A DNA stretch of 64,000 nucleotides from Bdellovibrio sp. KM01. GTDB taxonomy: Bacteria > Bdellovibrionota > Bdellovibrionia > Bdellovibrionales > Bdellovibrionaceae. The notes under the pieces were generated by a model that saw only the letters and a program-made list of their open reading frames with translations, did no database searches and was not told the origin of the DNA. Within the stretch, counting starts at the first letter, position 1. Every line of letters starts with the position of its first letter. Positions 1 through 9,776 of this stretch are shown here, one piece after another. The position numbers and the translations under genes were made by a program. The stretch lies in NCBI RefSeq assembly GCF_013752535.1, contig NZ_CP058348.1:3844001-3908000 (forward strand), in the 5' to 3' direction.

Positions 1-1182
<1,182 letters not shown>

Positions 1183-1203
1183 GGCACCACAAGGAGATTC
1201 AAC

Positions 1204-1770
1204 ATGGCAATTGCTGAGATTAAAAAGAACGCTCAAGCTCAAATGGATAAATCTGTTCTTGCTTTGGGTGAAGAACTTAAAAAAATCCGTACTGGCCGCG
1301 CGCAAGTTTCTATGCTTGATGGCGTTCGTGTAAACTACTACGGAAATCCATCTCCACTTTCACAAGTCGCTTCCATCTCTACACCAGATGCGAAATCTTT
1401 CCTTATCGCGCCTTGGGAAGTATCTATTCTTAAAGACATCGAACAAGCGATCATCAAATCTGAGTTGGGCATGGCTCCAATGAACGATGGTAAAGTGATT
1501 CGTTTGAAAGTTCCTGACGTAACTGAAGAGCGTCGTAAAGACCTTGCTAAACAAGTTAAGAAAATCGCTGAAGAAGCACGTGTAGCTGTTCGTATGGCTC
1601 GTCGTGATGCCAACGAAGCTATCAAAAAAATGAAAGCTGACAAAAAAGCGCCTCTTAGCGAAGACGAAGCTAAAAAAGGTGAAGCTGACATTCAAAAAGT
1701 GACAGACGATATGATCAAAAAAGTTGATCAAATCGCTGAAGAAAAAGAAAAGTCAATTTTGACAATCTAG
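1204..1770 (+). CDS. frr: Ribosome recycling factor
   Basis: RRF works with EF-G to split the post-termination ribosome. The 188-residue product has the two-domain RRF pattern: an N-terminal helix with LKKIRTGRAQVSMLDG, the central beta domain with YYGNPSPLSQVASIS, and the long C-terminal helices beginning TEERRKDLAKQVKKIAEEARVAVR. An AAGGAGA Shine-Dalgarno sequence precedes the ATG. It sits 21 bases after pyrH and 14 before uppS. Confidence 0.97.
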   Translation: MAIAEIKKNAQAQMDKSVLALGEELKKIRTGRAQVSMLDGVRVNYYGNPSPLSQVASISTPDAKSFLIAPWEVSILKDIEQAIIKSELGMAPMNDGKVIRLKVPDVTEERRKDLAKQVKKIAEEARVAVRMARRDANEAIKKMKADKKAPLSEDEAKKGEADIQKVTDDMIKKVDQIAEEKEKSILTI

Positions 1771-1784
1771 GTTTTGGGAGCCCG

Positions 1785-2516
1785 GTGACTCTACCTAAGC
1801 ATATTGCAATCATTATGGATGGTAACGGTCGTTGGGCTCAGCTCAAGCGAAAGCCTCGTACTTTTGGTCACATCAAAGGTACTCGTGTCGCTAAGAAAAT
1901 CATTACTGCATGTTCTCGTAAGGGCATTAAAAACCTTACTCTATACGCATTCTCGACTGAAAATTGGTTCCGTCCTCAAGCTGAAGTTTCCTTCCTGATG
2001 AAAATTCTGCGCCGCTATTTAAGCAAGGAAACCAGCAATCTAGTTAAAGAAAACATTCGCTTTTCCGTGATCGGGGATCTTTCCAAAGTTCCTGCTGACG
2101 TATTCAACGCTATTCAACAGGCTCGCGAAGCTACATCTAAATGCACAGGCTTGAACCTTGTCTTTGCATTGAGCTATGGCTCTCGCCAGGAAATCACTTT
2201 GGCCGTGCGTGATATCGCGCAGATGGTTGCCAAGGGTGCTATTAAACCTGACGAAATCGATGAGGCTTTGATTAGCACTTCGTTAAGCACGTATCCGACT
2301 CCAGATCCTGATTTGATTGTTAGAACAAGCGGCGAGCAAAGACTTTCAAATTTCTTGTTATGGCAGGCCGCTTATTCGGAATTCTACTTCACGGAAACTC
2401 TGTGGCCTAATTTCACAGAAGCTCATCTTGAGGAAGCCTTGACTGCTTTTTCCGTGAGACAACGCCGTTACGGCAAGGTCTCTACAAATGACAACTTGGA
2501 AAAGCTTTCTAACTAG
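1785..2516 (+). CDS. uppS: Isoprenyl transferase (undecaprenyl diphosphate synthase)
   Basis: This cis-prenyltransferase makes undecaprenyl diphosphate, the lipid carrier for peptidoglycan and surface polysaccharide. The 243-residue protein starts at GTG and has the family signature IIMDGNGRWA with the essential Asp12, FSTENWFRP in the middle, and the C-terminal RTSGEQRLSNF plus LLWQAAYSEFYF. The last 29 bases overlap cdsA, suggesting translational coupling. In many proteobacteria dxr lies between frr and uppS or next to cdsA; here it is absent from the cluster. Confidence 0.96.
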   Translation: MTLPKHIAIIMDGNGRWAQLKRKPRTFGHIKGTRVAKKIITACSRKGIKNLTLYAFSTENWFRPQAEVSFLMKILRRYLSKETSNLVKENIRFSVIGDLSKVPADVFNAIQQAREATSKCTGLNLVFALSYGSRQEITLAVRDIAQMVAKGAIKPDEIDEALISTSLSTYPTPDPDLIVRTSGEQRLSNFLLWQAAYSEFYFTETLWPNFTEAHLEEALTAFSVRQRRYGKVSTNDNLEKLSN

Positions 2517-3321
2517 AGCCGCGTCTGCCCTGGTGGCATTGGCAATCATCTTTGCACTTTACTATTTCCTGAAAATTCCAGGTTTGAAAATCATTATCGC
2601 ATTTGCTGTTGCACTGAGCGTTTGGGAACTTCTGGGAATTCTATTTAAAAATGAAACTTCAAAAACCCTTAGAGCGGCATTCTTCATTCTGTCGTTTTTC
2701 GTCTTTGCTGTTTCGACAATGGCTCTGAATTTGGGCGCCATCGTCTATGCCATCTCTTTAATTCTTTTAACGATCATCAGTCTGCTAAAACTTCACAACA
2801 CAGGTGATTTGCAGCGCATGGGGAAGTTCCAGGCGAATGCTGCTTTGGGATTGATGTACGTGGGATTACTGCCCTCGTTCGCTTTCCGCCTGCTTGATCA
2901 AGAGCAAGGTATTTTCTGGTTCATTTATTTGCTGGCTGTTGTTTTCGCTGGCGACACAATGGCTTATGCCTTTGGTGTTCTGTTTGGAAAACACAAAGTG
3001 ATGCCGTCTGTTTCTCCTAAAAAAACCTGGGAAGGTTCCCTTGGTGGAATTTTGGGCTCCGTAGTTGCGGGGACAATTTGCTGGAAGTATTTGCTGCCGG
3101 AATTTTCCGGTTATTTCATTGTGGGACTGGCTGCTGTCTCAGGATATGTCGGTCAGTTCGGAGATTTCTTCGAATCACTTCTTAAGCGTGTTGCTGAGGT
3201 CAAAGACTCTGGCAAGATCATGCCGGGTCATGGCGGCGTTTTAGATCGTATTGACGGTGTCCTATTCGCAAGTCCGGTAGTTTTGCTTGGCGTTGTGATC
3301 CTGTCTCATCTTTTGTCGTAA
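2488..3321 (+). CDS. cdsA: Phosphatidate cytidylyltransferase
   Basis: CdsA makes CDP-diacylglycerol from phosphatidic acid and CTP in the inner membrane, the branch point of phospholipid synthesis. The 277-residue protein has about eight hydrophobic segments and the family signature near the C-terminus: VSPKKTWEGSLGG, then GDFFESLLKR and KDSGKIMPGHGGVLDRIDG, which carries the catalytic acidic residues. The ATG at 2488 lies inside uppS and no better start is seen downstream before the first membrane segment, so I keep the 29-base overlap. A 76-base gap with no clear terminator separates it from rseP. Confidence 0.95.
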   Translation: MTTWKSFLTRAASALVALAIIFALYYFLKIPGLKIIIAFAVALSVWELLGILFKNETSKTLRAAFFILSFFVFAVSTMALNLGAIVYAISLILLTIISLLKLHNTGDLQRMGKFQANAALGLMYVGLLPSFAFRLLDQEQGIFWFIYLLAVVFAGDTMAYAFGVLFGKHKVMPSVSPKKTWEGSLGGILGSVVAGTICWKYLLPEFSGYFIVGLAAVSGYVGQFGDFFESLLKRVAEVKDSGKIMPGHGGVLDRIDGVLFASPVVLLGVVILSHLLS

Positions 3322-3397
3322 GAATAAAGTCGAGCACCCCGACATAAAGTTTGTATTTTAGTAGCTCCAAATAGCTCCATCCAATTAGAATAAGCGG

Positions 3398-5074
3398 ATG
3401 GAAATGCTATTAAATTTCGCTGATAAAATCGTGTCTTTTGGGGTTCCTTTTGTCGTTTTGCTTGGAATTTTGATTTTCGTCCATGAGCTAGGTCACTTCC
3501 TTGTGGCTCGCTGGTGTGGCGTTAGAGTCGAAGTATTCAGCTTGGGCTTTGGTAAAAAAATTCTGAAATATAAAAAAGGCGACACAACATACGCGCTTTC
3601 CATCGTACCCCTGGGCGGTTACGTAAAAATGTTTGGTGAACAGCCAGGCGAAAATATTTCCGAAGAAGACAAGAAAGTTTCTTTCACACATAAAACAGTG
3701 TGGCAACGTATCGCCGTAGTACTTGCGGGTCCGTTGATGAACTTTTTCTTTGCGATTCTGGTTTTGGGCGTCGTTGCCTTAGTCGGCGAAGATGCAAAAA
3801 TGCCTGTCCTCGGAGACATCAATCCAAAAACTGCAGCTTACGAAGCAGGTTTCCGCTCGGGCGATAAAGTCATTTCCATTAATGATAAACAAATCGCAAC
3901 TTGGGAAGAGATCCAAAAAGCTCTTAGCCTAAAACAAGAACAAGATCTGCATCTTGATGTCGTGGTTCAACACCAAGGCAGCCAAGAGCAATCCAAGATC
4001 GCAGTAGTTGCTAAGGCGGAACCAAATCCAAATATCTTGAGCTCATTCAACTACGTTGCCAACGTTGAAGGTCTGGCAGCAATGTCTGCCGGTACGACTG
4101 TCGGTGTGGTTGCAAACTCTCCGCTTTATGCATTGGGTTTACGTACAGGTGATTCTATCGTTGGCATCAACGGTACAAAAATCGCCTACTGGAGAGATCT
4201 GGAAACGACGCTTGCTAAAATGAACTCCAAAGACACTTTAACTTTGGAGGTTATGGGCAAACGTGAAGGCGATAAAACTGACAAGCCAATCACAGTGACA
4301 ATGGCTCCTCTTGAAAGCATGAAATCTTTCAGCCTTTCAGCTTTGGGTCTTGAGTCCTCTGAACTTTATCTTTCTAAAGTAATGGATAATTCTCCTGCGA
4401 AAGCCGCGGGAATCAAAGAAGGCGACCGCCTGGTTGCAATCAATAACATTACTTTGAACAAATGGGATGATGTTATCGCAAACATCAAATCCTTCGACGG
4501 TAAAAACCCAGTCGACATTAAAGTTTTGCGCGAAGGTCAGAATGTTGATTTAAAAATCACTCCTAAAATGACAACTCAGATGACAGCGGCCGGTGGCGAA
4601 GAAAAACGCTACACGATCGGTATCGCACCAGTTGTGAACTTGGCTTTGCCTGACACATTGGTGGTTCGCACGAATAACCCACTTGTGGCGGTGGTTCGTG
4701 GTACAGAGAAAACTTGGGACTTCACTGTGATGACAGTGATGAGCTTTGTTCGCTTGTTTGAAAATAAGATCTCTCCAAAGAATATCGGCGGCGTGATCTC
4801 TATTGGTCAGGCAGCAGGTGAAACTTATAAAATGGGTATTACACCATTCTTGCAAATGATGGCGATCATATCTGTGAACTTGTTCATCCTGAATTTGCTA
4901 CCGATTCCAGTTTTGGATGGTGGTCACTTGGTATTCTATGTGATCGAAGTTGTTAAGGGTGCGCCTTTAAGTCTTCGAAAAATGGAAATCGCTCAGCAAG
5001 TTGGTATGGCGTTGCTAATGAGCCTCATGGTCTTTGCCCTGTTCAATGACTTTACTCGCCTGTTCGGTCTATGA
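3398..5074 (+). CDS. rseP: Site-2 zinc metalloprotease RseP with three PDZ domains
   Basis: RseP is an intramembrane zinc protease that cleaves anti-sigma factors and leftover signal peptides. HELGH at residues 29-33 lies in the first membrane segment, and NLLPIPVLDGGH around 499-510 supplies the third zinc ligand Asp507. GGYVKMFGE (73-81) is the family membrane-reentrant loop. The protein has 558 residues against roughly 450 in Escherichia coli, and the excess is in the periplasmic part. I count three PDZ-like repeats, each with a GD(K/S/R)(V/I/L) core: about 143-175, 240-272 and 331-363. The start ATG at 3398 puts the zinc motif at the expected position. The stop overlaps tsaB by four bases. 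Confidence 0.95.
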   Translation: MEMLLNFADKIVSFGVPFVVLLGILIFVHELGHFLVARWCGVRVEVFSLGFGKKILKYKKGDTTYALSIVPLGGYVKMFGEQPGENISEEDKKVSFTHKTVWQRIAVVLAGPLMNFFFAILVLGVVALVGEDAKMPVLGDINPKTAAYEAGFRSGDKVISINDKQIATWEEIQKALSLKQEQDLHLDVVVQHQGSQEQSKIAVVAKAEPNPNILSSFNYVANVEGLAAMSAGTTVGVVANSPLYALGLRTGDSIVGINGTKIAYWRDLETTLAKMNSKDTLTLEVMGKREGDKTDKPITVTMAPLESMKSFSLSALGLESSELYLSKVMDNSPAKAAGIKEGDRLVAINNITLNKWDDVIANIKSFDGKNPVDIKVLREGQNVDLKITPKMTTQMTAAGGEEKRYTIGIAPVVNLALPDTLVVRTNNPLVAVVRGTEKTWDFTVMTVMSFVRLFENKISPKNIGGVISIGQAAGETYKMGITPFLQMMAIISVNLFILNLLPIPVLDGGHLVFYVIEVVKGAPLSLRKMEIAQQVGMALLMSLMVFALFNDFTRLFGL

Positions 5075-5775
5075 AAATTCTAGCCATGGAAACCAGCACT
5101 CTGCTTGGTGGAGTGGCTGTCATTCAAGACGGAAAAGTTGTCGCTGAGGAATCCTCTCAGCGACAAAAGTCCCATACAGAAATTATCTCCCCCTTCGTAG
5201 AAAACTGTTTGAAAACCGCGGGCTTGAAACTTGAGGAAATTGACGTGTTTGCTGTCGGTCAGGGGCCGGGGAGTTTTACAGGTATTCGTGTCGCTGCCAA
5301 CGCGGGTAAGACCTATGCGTATAGCTTTAATAAGCCCATGGTGACGATTGATTCGTTAATGTTGCTGGCAGAGCAATGCCGCCCTTCAAAGCTGCCAGTT
5401 CTGGCAATCATGAATGCTTACAAGAACATGGTGTACCTGGGGCTTTTTGATTGTTCGGGTGAAGAACCTGTTTATCTAAAAGGTCCAGCGGCGATTCCCG
5501 TTCGCGAATTATCCCAACATATCGACATGGAAGTGATGGTTGTGGGTGATGGTTGGGAAACTTATCACGAGTATTTTCCGGAAAATATGAAAAGCAAAAT
5601 GCACCGCGATTCGAAATTTCCGGATGAGCCACAAGCGCGCACTCTGGGTTTGATGGCGGAAAAACGTGCTCAGCGTGGACAAACTTTAGACTGGAAATCG
5701 TTTATTCCCCTTTATATTCGCGCATCTGAAGCCGAAGAGACAAAAAAAGGAATTTTAATTTCCCCGTTGAAATAG
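5071..5775 (+). CDS. tsaB: tRNA t6A37 biosynthesis protein TsaB
   Basis: TsaB is the scaffold partner of TsaD in threonylcarbamoyl-adenosine modification of ANN-decoding tRNAs. The 234-residue product has the ASKHA N-terminus MKILAMETSTLLGGVAV and the diagnostic GQGPGSFTGIRVA motif, followed by the degenerate nucleotide-binding region expected for TsaB rather than TsaD. The ATG overlaps the rseP stop (ATGA), which indicates translational coupling. The DUF-like C-terminal half is variable, as in other TsaB proteins. Confidence 0.93.
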   Translation: MKILAMETSTLLGGVAVIQDGKVVAEESSQRQKSHTEIISPFVENCLKTAGLKLEEIDVFAVGQGPGSFTGIRVAANAGKTYAYSFNKPMVTIDSLMLLAEQCRPSKLPVLAIMNAYKNMVYLGLFDCSGEEPVYLKGPAAIPVRELSQHIDMEVMVVGDGWETYHEYFPENMKSKMHRDSKFPDEPQARTLGLMAEKRAQRGQTLDWKSFIPLYIRASEAEETKKGILISPLK

Positions 5776-5783
5776 GACAGTCC

Positions 5784-6755
5784 ATGGAACGCGACTTCGA
5801 AAACGACAATGTTGAAACTTTGAACTTTAAATCTTCTTCCAATGATAAAGCCCCTGCGAAACTTTGGGTGACAGCATCTGGAAAAGGCGGAGTGGGAAAA
5901 ACCTTTGTCTCTTCGAGCCTCGGGATCACACTTTCCAAACTTGGTCACACAGTCGTGATTGTTGATTTGGATTTGAGTGGCGCAAACATTCACACAGTTC
6001 TTGGCGTAAATCCTTCGCACATGAATATCCGCCACTACTTTGAAGGTGTTAAAACTCTTCAAGATCTGGTGATTCCAACTCAGTATTCGAATCTTTCCTA
6101 TGTCCAAGGCTTCTGGGATTCCTGGTCGCCAATCGATTTCACCATGGACCAGATCGCAAACTTGATTCCACAAATTCACGCCCTTCGCGCTGATTATGTC
6201 ATCGTTGATTTGGGAGCTGGTGCTTTGGAAGCGCATTTGGAATTGTTCAAAGCAGCTGATGAAAAGTTTTTGGTGACATCACCAGAACCAACCAGCATCG
6301 AAAAAACGTATCGCTTCATTGAAGCCTTCGTGTGCCACTCTCTAAAGCAAGACTCCACTCCGGATGCTTACGGCAACATGCTAACTACTTTGCGCAGCCA
6401 TCGCCAAAGAACTTTGGGGAAACCGTTTTCATTCCGTTCCTATCTTAAAGAACAAACTGGTTTGAACTACGACTTCTTTGAAAGTTTGACGTCTAAGCCG
6501 GTGCGTTTGATCGTTAACAGTTGCCGCTATCAAAATCATTCTGAACTTGGATTTGGAATGAAGAGTGTCTGCAATAAGTACTACGACCTTAGTATTGATT
6601 TCGCTGCATCCATCGACTTCGACAATGCGGTGTGGCAGTCGGTAAAAGGCCGTGAACACGTGCTATTTGCACAACCCTTCACGGGGCTAGCGGGACAATT
6701 TTTGACCACGTGCAAACAACTTATTGATCCCGAGGAACTTCGCGCCGTAGTATAA
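5784..6755 (+). CDS. MinD/ParA-family ATPase (FlhG/MinD-like)
   Basis: A deviant-Walker-A ATPase of the SIMIBI class. Around residues 33-43 it has SGKGGVGKTFV, followed by VVIVDLDLSGANIHTVLG (Walker A' with the lysine-loop logic of MinD/FlhG) and DYVIVDLGAG as Walker B. Such proteins position cell-division, flagellar or chromosome components by ATP-driven dimerisation. At 323 residues it is longer than MinD, and I do not see a clear amphipathic membrane-targeting tail at the C-terminus. It sits eight bases after tsaB and seven before the J-like/HTH gene, with no minC, minE or parB nearby, so the cargo cannot be named. FlhG-like or a polar-organising role is possible. Confidence 0.85.
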   Translation: MERDFENDNVETLNFKSSSNDKAPAKLWVTASGKGGVGKTFVSSSLGITLSKLGHTVVIVDLDLSGANIHTVLGVNPSHMNIRHYFEGVKTLQDLVIPTQYSNLSYVQGFWDSWSPIDFTMDQIANLIPQIHALRADYVIVDLGAGALEAHLELFKAADEKFLVTSPEPTSIEKTYRFIEAFVCHSLKQDSTPDAYGNMLTTLRSHRQRTLGKPFSFRSYLKEQTGLNYDFFESLTSKPVRLIVNSCRYQNHSELGFGMKSVCNKYYDLSIDFAASIDFDNAVWQSVKGREHVLFAQPFTGLAGQFLTTCKQLIDPEELRAVV

Positions 6756-6762
6756 TAGGTGC

Positions 6763-7398
6763 ATGGAAGCGACAACACGTTCTAATTACTATGAAATTCT
6801 TGAATTACCTGCAAACTCACCTCAACACGAAGTGACTGCGGCGTATGAACGTGCTCGCAATACCTACTCTGGTGAAAATCCAGCTATCTATACAATTTTT
6901 TCTGAACATGAAGCTCGTGAATTCCTGGTCCTGATCGAGGAAGCGTATCAAGTTCTTGGCAACAAGATCCTAAGAAACATCTACGACCAAAGACTGTTAA
7001 GCGGAATGGCTTCATTGAATGATCTGACTTATGCCTCCATCGTTGAAGCGAGCAAAAAAGTCACTCCTGTTGAAGTGAAAGCGACTGAGAAGAAACCTGC
7101 TGCTGCTTACACAAAAGATGAAGCCTTCGAGGCGGAGATCAAAGCCCAAGAAAATTGGACTGGCGACTTCCTTAAAAAAGTTCGCGAATACAAAGGGATC
7201 ACTGTTGAACGCATGAGCGAGATCACTAAGATCAACGCTTGGTACGTGAAAGCCATCGAAAAAACTGAACCTGATAATCTTCCAGCTGTTGTATTTGTAC
7301 GCGGTTATGTTGTGCAAATCGCAAGAGCTTTGGGTGTTGACGACAAAAAAGCCGCTGACTCCTATATGAAGACATTCAAACAAGCTCTTGGAAAATAA
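6763..7398 (+). CDS. J-domain-like protein with C-terminal RodZ-type HTH; HPD motif absent
   Basis: The first 75 residues look like a DnaJ J-domain: NYYEILELPANSPQHEVTAAYERA, then a helix ending AYQVLGNKILRNIYDQRL. However, the invariant HPD tripeptide between helices II and III is missing; that position reads TYSGENPAIY, so stimulation of DnaK is not expected. After a charged linker (about 85-125), residues 127-211 form a helix-turn-helix of the HTH_25 type found at the N-terminus of RodZ (FLKKVREYKGITVERMSEIT, then NLPAVVFVRGYV). There is no membrane segment. It lies directly after the MinD-like ATPase, so a scaffold role is possible but is inference. Confidence 0.8.
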   Translation: MEATTRSNYYEILELPANSPQHEVTAAYERARNTYSGENPAIYTIFSEHEAREFLVLIEEAYQVLGNKILRNIYDQRLLSGMASLNDLTYASIVEASKKVTPVEVKATEKKPAAAYTKDEAFEAEIKAQENWTGDFLKKVREYKGITVERMSEITKINAWYVKAIEKTEPDNLPAVVFVRGYVVQIARALGVDDKKAADSYMKTFKQALGK

Positions 7399-8410
7399 AT
7401 CCAACTCCGAAAATTCTGAACAGACAATCCAGATCACCGCTCTGCCCGAGATGGTTGGCTTGCGCCTGGATAAAGCGCTGACTTTGCTACCGGAAGTGGA
7501 GACTCGCTCGCGGGCTTCGCACCTGATTGAAAACTCCTTGGTGAAAGTGAATGGCAAAGTTGCCAAGGCGTCATTGGCATTAAAATCAACAGATCTGCTG
7601 GAAATTACTCTGCCAGCACCAGTTCCGACGGAACTTCAATCCTACGATTTGAAATTAGATGTTTTATTTGAAGATTCCGATGTAATTGTGATCAATAAGC
7701 CTGCGGGATTAGTGGTTCATCCCGCTGCAGGCCATGCACACGACACATTGGTGAATGCATTAATCTCGCACACCGATGATCTTTCGATGAAATTTGGGGA
7801 AGAGCGTCCTGGCATCGTTCATCGTCTGGATAAAGAAACCAGTGGGATCATCGTTGTTGCTAAAAACGACAAAGCCCACGAGTCTTTAACTTCGCAATTC
7901 AAAGAGCGCAGTACTCATCGCATATACTACGCAGTGACTATCGGAACCGCTCGCAATTTAAGTGGAACTATTAAAAGTTTTTTGGCTCGACATCCGGTGG
8001 ATCGTAAAAAATATGCTTCTGTGATCGGCGATGATCGTCGCCCTTTACAAGATCAAGAAGATCCCCCAATGATCGGAAAATGGGCCGTCACTCACTATGA
8101 AACTGTGAATCGCAAAAGCGGTCTTAGCTATATGAAACTTAAGCTTGAAACCGGACGGACTCATCAGATTCGCGTCCACCTTTCTGAAAATGGTTTGCCG
8201 ATTGCGGGTGACACTCTTTATGGTGCCGACCGTAAAATCAAATCGGTCGAGCAACGTCAGATTCAGGAAGACCTTCGCGCACTGCCAAGATTTTTGCTCC
8301 ACGCGGCTGAATTGGGTTTCACTCACCCCCGCACTCAAGAGCGCATGTTTTTTAAACAAGATTGGCCGGAAGATATTCTGTCACTGATTAAAAAATGGGG
8401 TTTAGTATGA
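7388..8410 (+). CDS. RluD-family ribosomal RNA pseudouridine synthase
   Basis: The 340-residue protein has an N-terminal S4 RNA-binding domain (about residues 20-75, including LRLDKALT and ASHLIENSLVKVNG) and an RluA/RluD catalytic domain. The active-site motif GIVHRLDKETSG carries Asp148, and the domain also shows INKPAGLVVHPAAGH and KLETGRTHQIRVHL. RluD-type enzymes isomerise uridines of helix 69 in 23S rRNA; the exact target here is not proven. The start is TTG at 7388, overlapping the previous gene by 11 bases. An insertion with DRRPLQDQEDPP around 215-230 is somewhat unusual. Confidence 0.92.
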   Translation: MENKSNSENSEQTIQITALPEMVGLRLDKALTLLPEVETRSRASHLIENSLVKVNGKVAKASLALKSTDLLEITLPAPVPTELQSYDLKLDVLFEDSDVIVINKPAGLVVHPAAGHAHDTLVNALISHTDDLSMKFGEERPGIVHRLDKETSGIIVVAKNDKAHESLTSQFKERSTHRIYYAVTIGTARNLSGTIKSFLARHPVDRKKYASVIGDDRRPLQDQEDPPMIGKWAVTHYETVNRKSGLSYMKLKLETGRTHQIRVHLSENGLPIAGDTLYGADRKIKSVEQRQIQEDLRALPRFLLHAAELGFTHPRTQERMFFKQDWPEDILSLIKKWGLV

Positions 8411-9105
8411 ATATAGAAAAAACTCCTCTGGGTTATGAAATTAAAAACTCTCATGTGACGTATTTTTTCGGTGGTAAAGAATCACAAATTCAAAATCTGA
8501 AAGCTGCTTATCCTCATTTTGATTTCGTCCGAGTAAAGCAAACTCACAGCGATATCGTCGTGGAATCGAAAGATGCTTCGCTTGATTACCAAGTGAACGC
8601 TGATGGACATATTTCAACTGCCCGGTATTTAGCTTTGTGCGTAGTTACTGCCGACTGCGTTCCCGCTTTATTCTATCACGCTAAAAGCGGCACCATTGCT
8701 GGTGTTCACGCCGGCTGGCGCGGAGTTGCGAACCGTATTTTAATCAATACGATTCGTGATCTGGTTAAACGCGGAATTCCTCCACAAGAAATTGAAGTTG
8801 CTATCGGACCCCACATTCAAAAAGACAGCTTTGAAGTTGGTCACGATGTGCGCGATCAAATTCTTGCCAGTCTTCCGGAATTGTCTAATGAAGAGAAAGA
8901 GATGTTTTACACAGACCTATCCACAGAAAAAAGCCTGGTGGATATTAATCTGATCGTAAAAGCTCAGCTGGAATCCCAGGGAATTTCACCGGAGAACGTT
9001 TCGACCTTGCACATCGATACTGTGAAAGATCAATTTTTTCACTCTCACCGTCGCGATAAGGAACAAGCCGGTCGTCAGATCAGCTTTGTTGTCAGAACGC
9101 CATGA
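8395..9105 (+). CDS. pgeF: Peptidoglycan editing factor PgeF / YfiH-family multicopper-like protein
   Basis: Members of this laccase-domain family act as purine nucleoside phosphorylase/adenosine deaminase in vitro and as PgeF, which removes mis-incorporated L-Ser from UDP-MurNAc peptide. The motifs are present in order: VKQTHSDIVV, VVTADCVPALFYH, IAGVHAGWRG and AIGPHIQKDSFEVG, with the His/Cys/His metal site. The frame overlaps the synthase gene by 16 bases if the ATG at 8395 is used; the second ATG at 8407 would give a four-base overlap and removes MGFS. Both are possible. Confidence 0.92.
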   Translation: MGFSMNIEKTPLGYEIKNSHVTYFFGGKESQIQNLKAAYPHFDFVRVKQTHSDIVVESKDASLDYQVNADGHISTARYLALCVVTADCVPALFYHAKSGTIAGVHAGWRGVANRILINTIRDLVKRGIPPQEIEVAIGPHIQKDSFEVGHDVRDQILASLPELSNEEKEMFYTDLSTEKSLVDINLIVKAQLESQGISPENVSTLHIDTVKDQFFHSHRRDKEQAGRQISFVVRTP

Positions 9106-9683
9106 GTATCATTCCTCAAGATTTCTATTTTGAGGATACAACGTCCGTGGCAAAATCCCTTTTGGGAAAAACTCTGCATATAAAAACCACCGGCAAAGAA
9201 CAGCTCGCACGCATTGTTGAAGTGGAAGCATATTTGGGAATCAAAGATCCCGCCTGCCATACTTTCGGCGGCCGTCAAACTCCCCGCGTGAAATCAATGT
9301 ATCTGTCGGGTGGCCACAGTTATGTCTATCTGATCTATGGAATGTATAACTGTTTAAATATTGTGACTCGAACTGAAGAGCACCCCGAAGCTGTTTTGAT
9401 TCGTGCCGTGGAACCGCTTCCTTTGAGTGCGACGTTTAATAAATCGATGCTCGTTTCAAATGGTCCTGGAAAATTATGCCGTCATTATGGAATCACTAAA
9501 GAACATGACGGAGTCGCTTTATGGAGGAAAAACTCCCCACTTTATCTTTCGGAAGATGGATTCAATGTTCCAAAAAGTCAGATTGTTTCCAAACCACGGG
9601 TGGGCGTAGATTACGCAGGCGAAGCCGCCGAATGGCCTTTACGCTTTTATATCGCCGATAACAAATTCGTTTCAAAAAAATAA
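9102..9683 (+). CDS. mpg: DNA-3-methyladenine glycosylase (AAG/MPG family)
   Basis: This base-excision enzyme removes alkylated purines such as 3-methyladenine and hypoxanthine. The 193-residue product shows the AAG fold motifs: LLGKTLHIK, RIVEVEAYLGIKDPACHTFGG with the catalytic Glu, the SYVYLIYGMYNCLNIVT segment, EAVLIRAVEPL, and NGPGKLCRHYGI. Its ATG overlaps the pgeF stop (four bases), making it the last gene of the long run starting with tsf. Confidence 0.93.
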   Translation: MSIIPQDFYFEDTTSVAKSLLGKTLHIKTTGKEQLARIVEVEAYLGIKDPACHTFGGRQTPRVKSMYLSGGHSYVYLIYGMYNCLNIVTRTEEHPEAVLIRAVEPLPLSATFNKSMLVSNGPGKLCRHYGITKEHDGVALWRKNSPLYLSEDGFNVPKSQIVSKPRVGVDYAGEAAEWPLRFYIADNKFVSKK

Positions 9684-9712
9684 CCAAACAGAAAATGCTG
9701 TGGCGCACCCCC

Positions 9713-9733
9713 AAAAGGTACGGCGTACCTTTT
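9713..9733. promoter_or_regulatory. Perfect inverted repeat upstream of dps
   Basis: Two 10-base arms, AAAAGGTACG and CGTACCTTTT, flank a single G. It lies 30 bases after the mpg stop and 46 before the dps ATG. As RNA it would fold with a small GGC loop and end in a T-rich stretch, so it can serve as the terminator of the upstream run. As DNA its symmetry suits a dimeric regulator of dps (iron or peroxide type). The sequence alone does not decide between these. Confidence 0.6.
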
Positions 9734-9776
9734 TCTCTGAATTGGTTTAAGATGAGTGGCGCTATAGGAGGCCACG

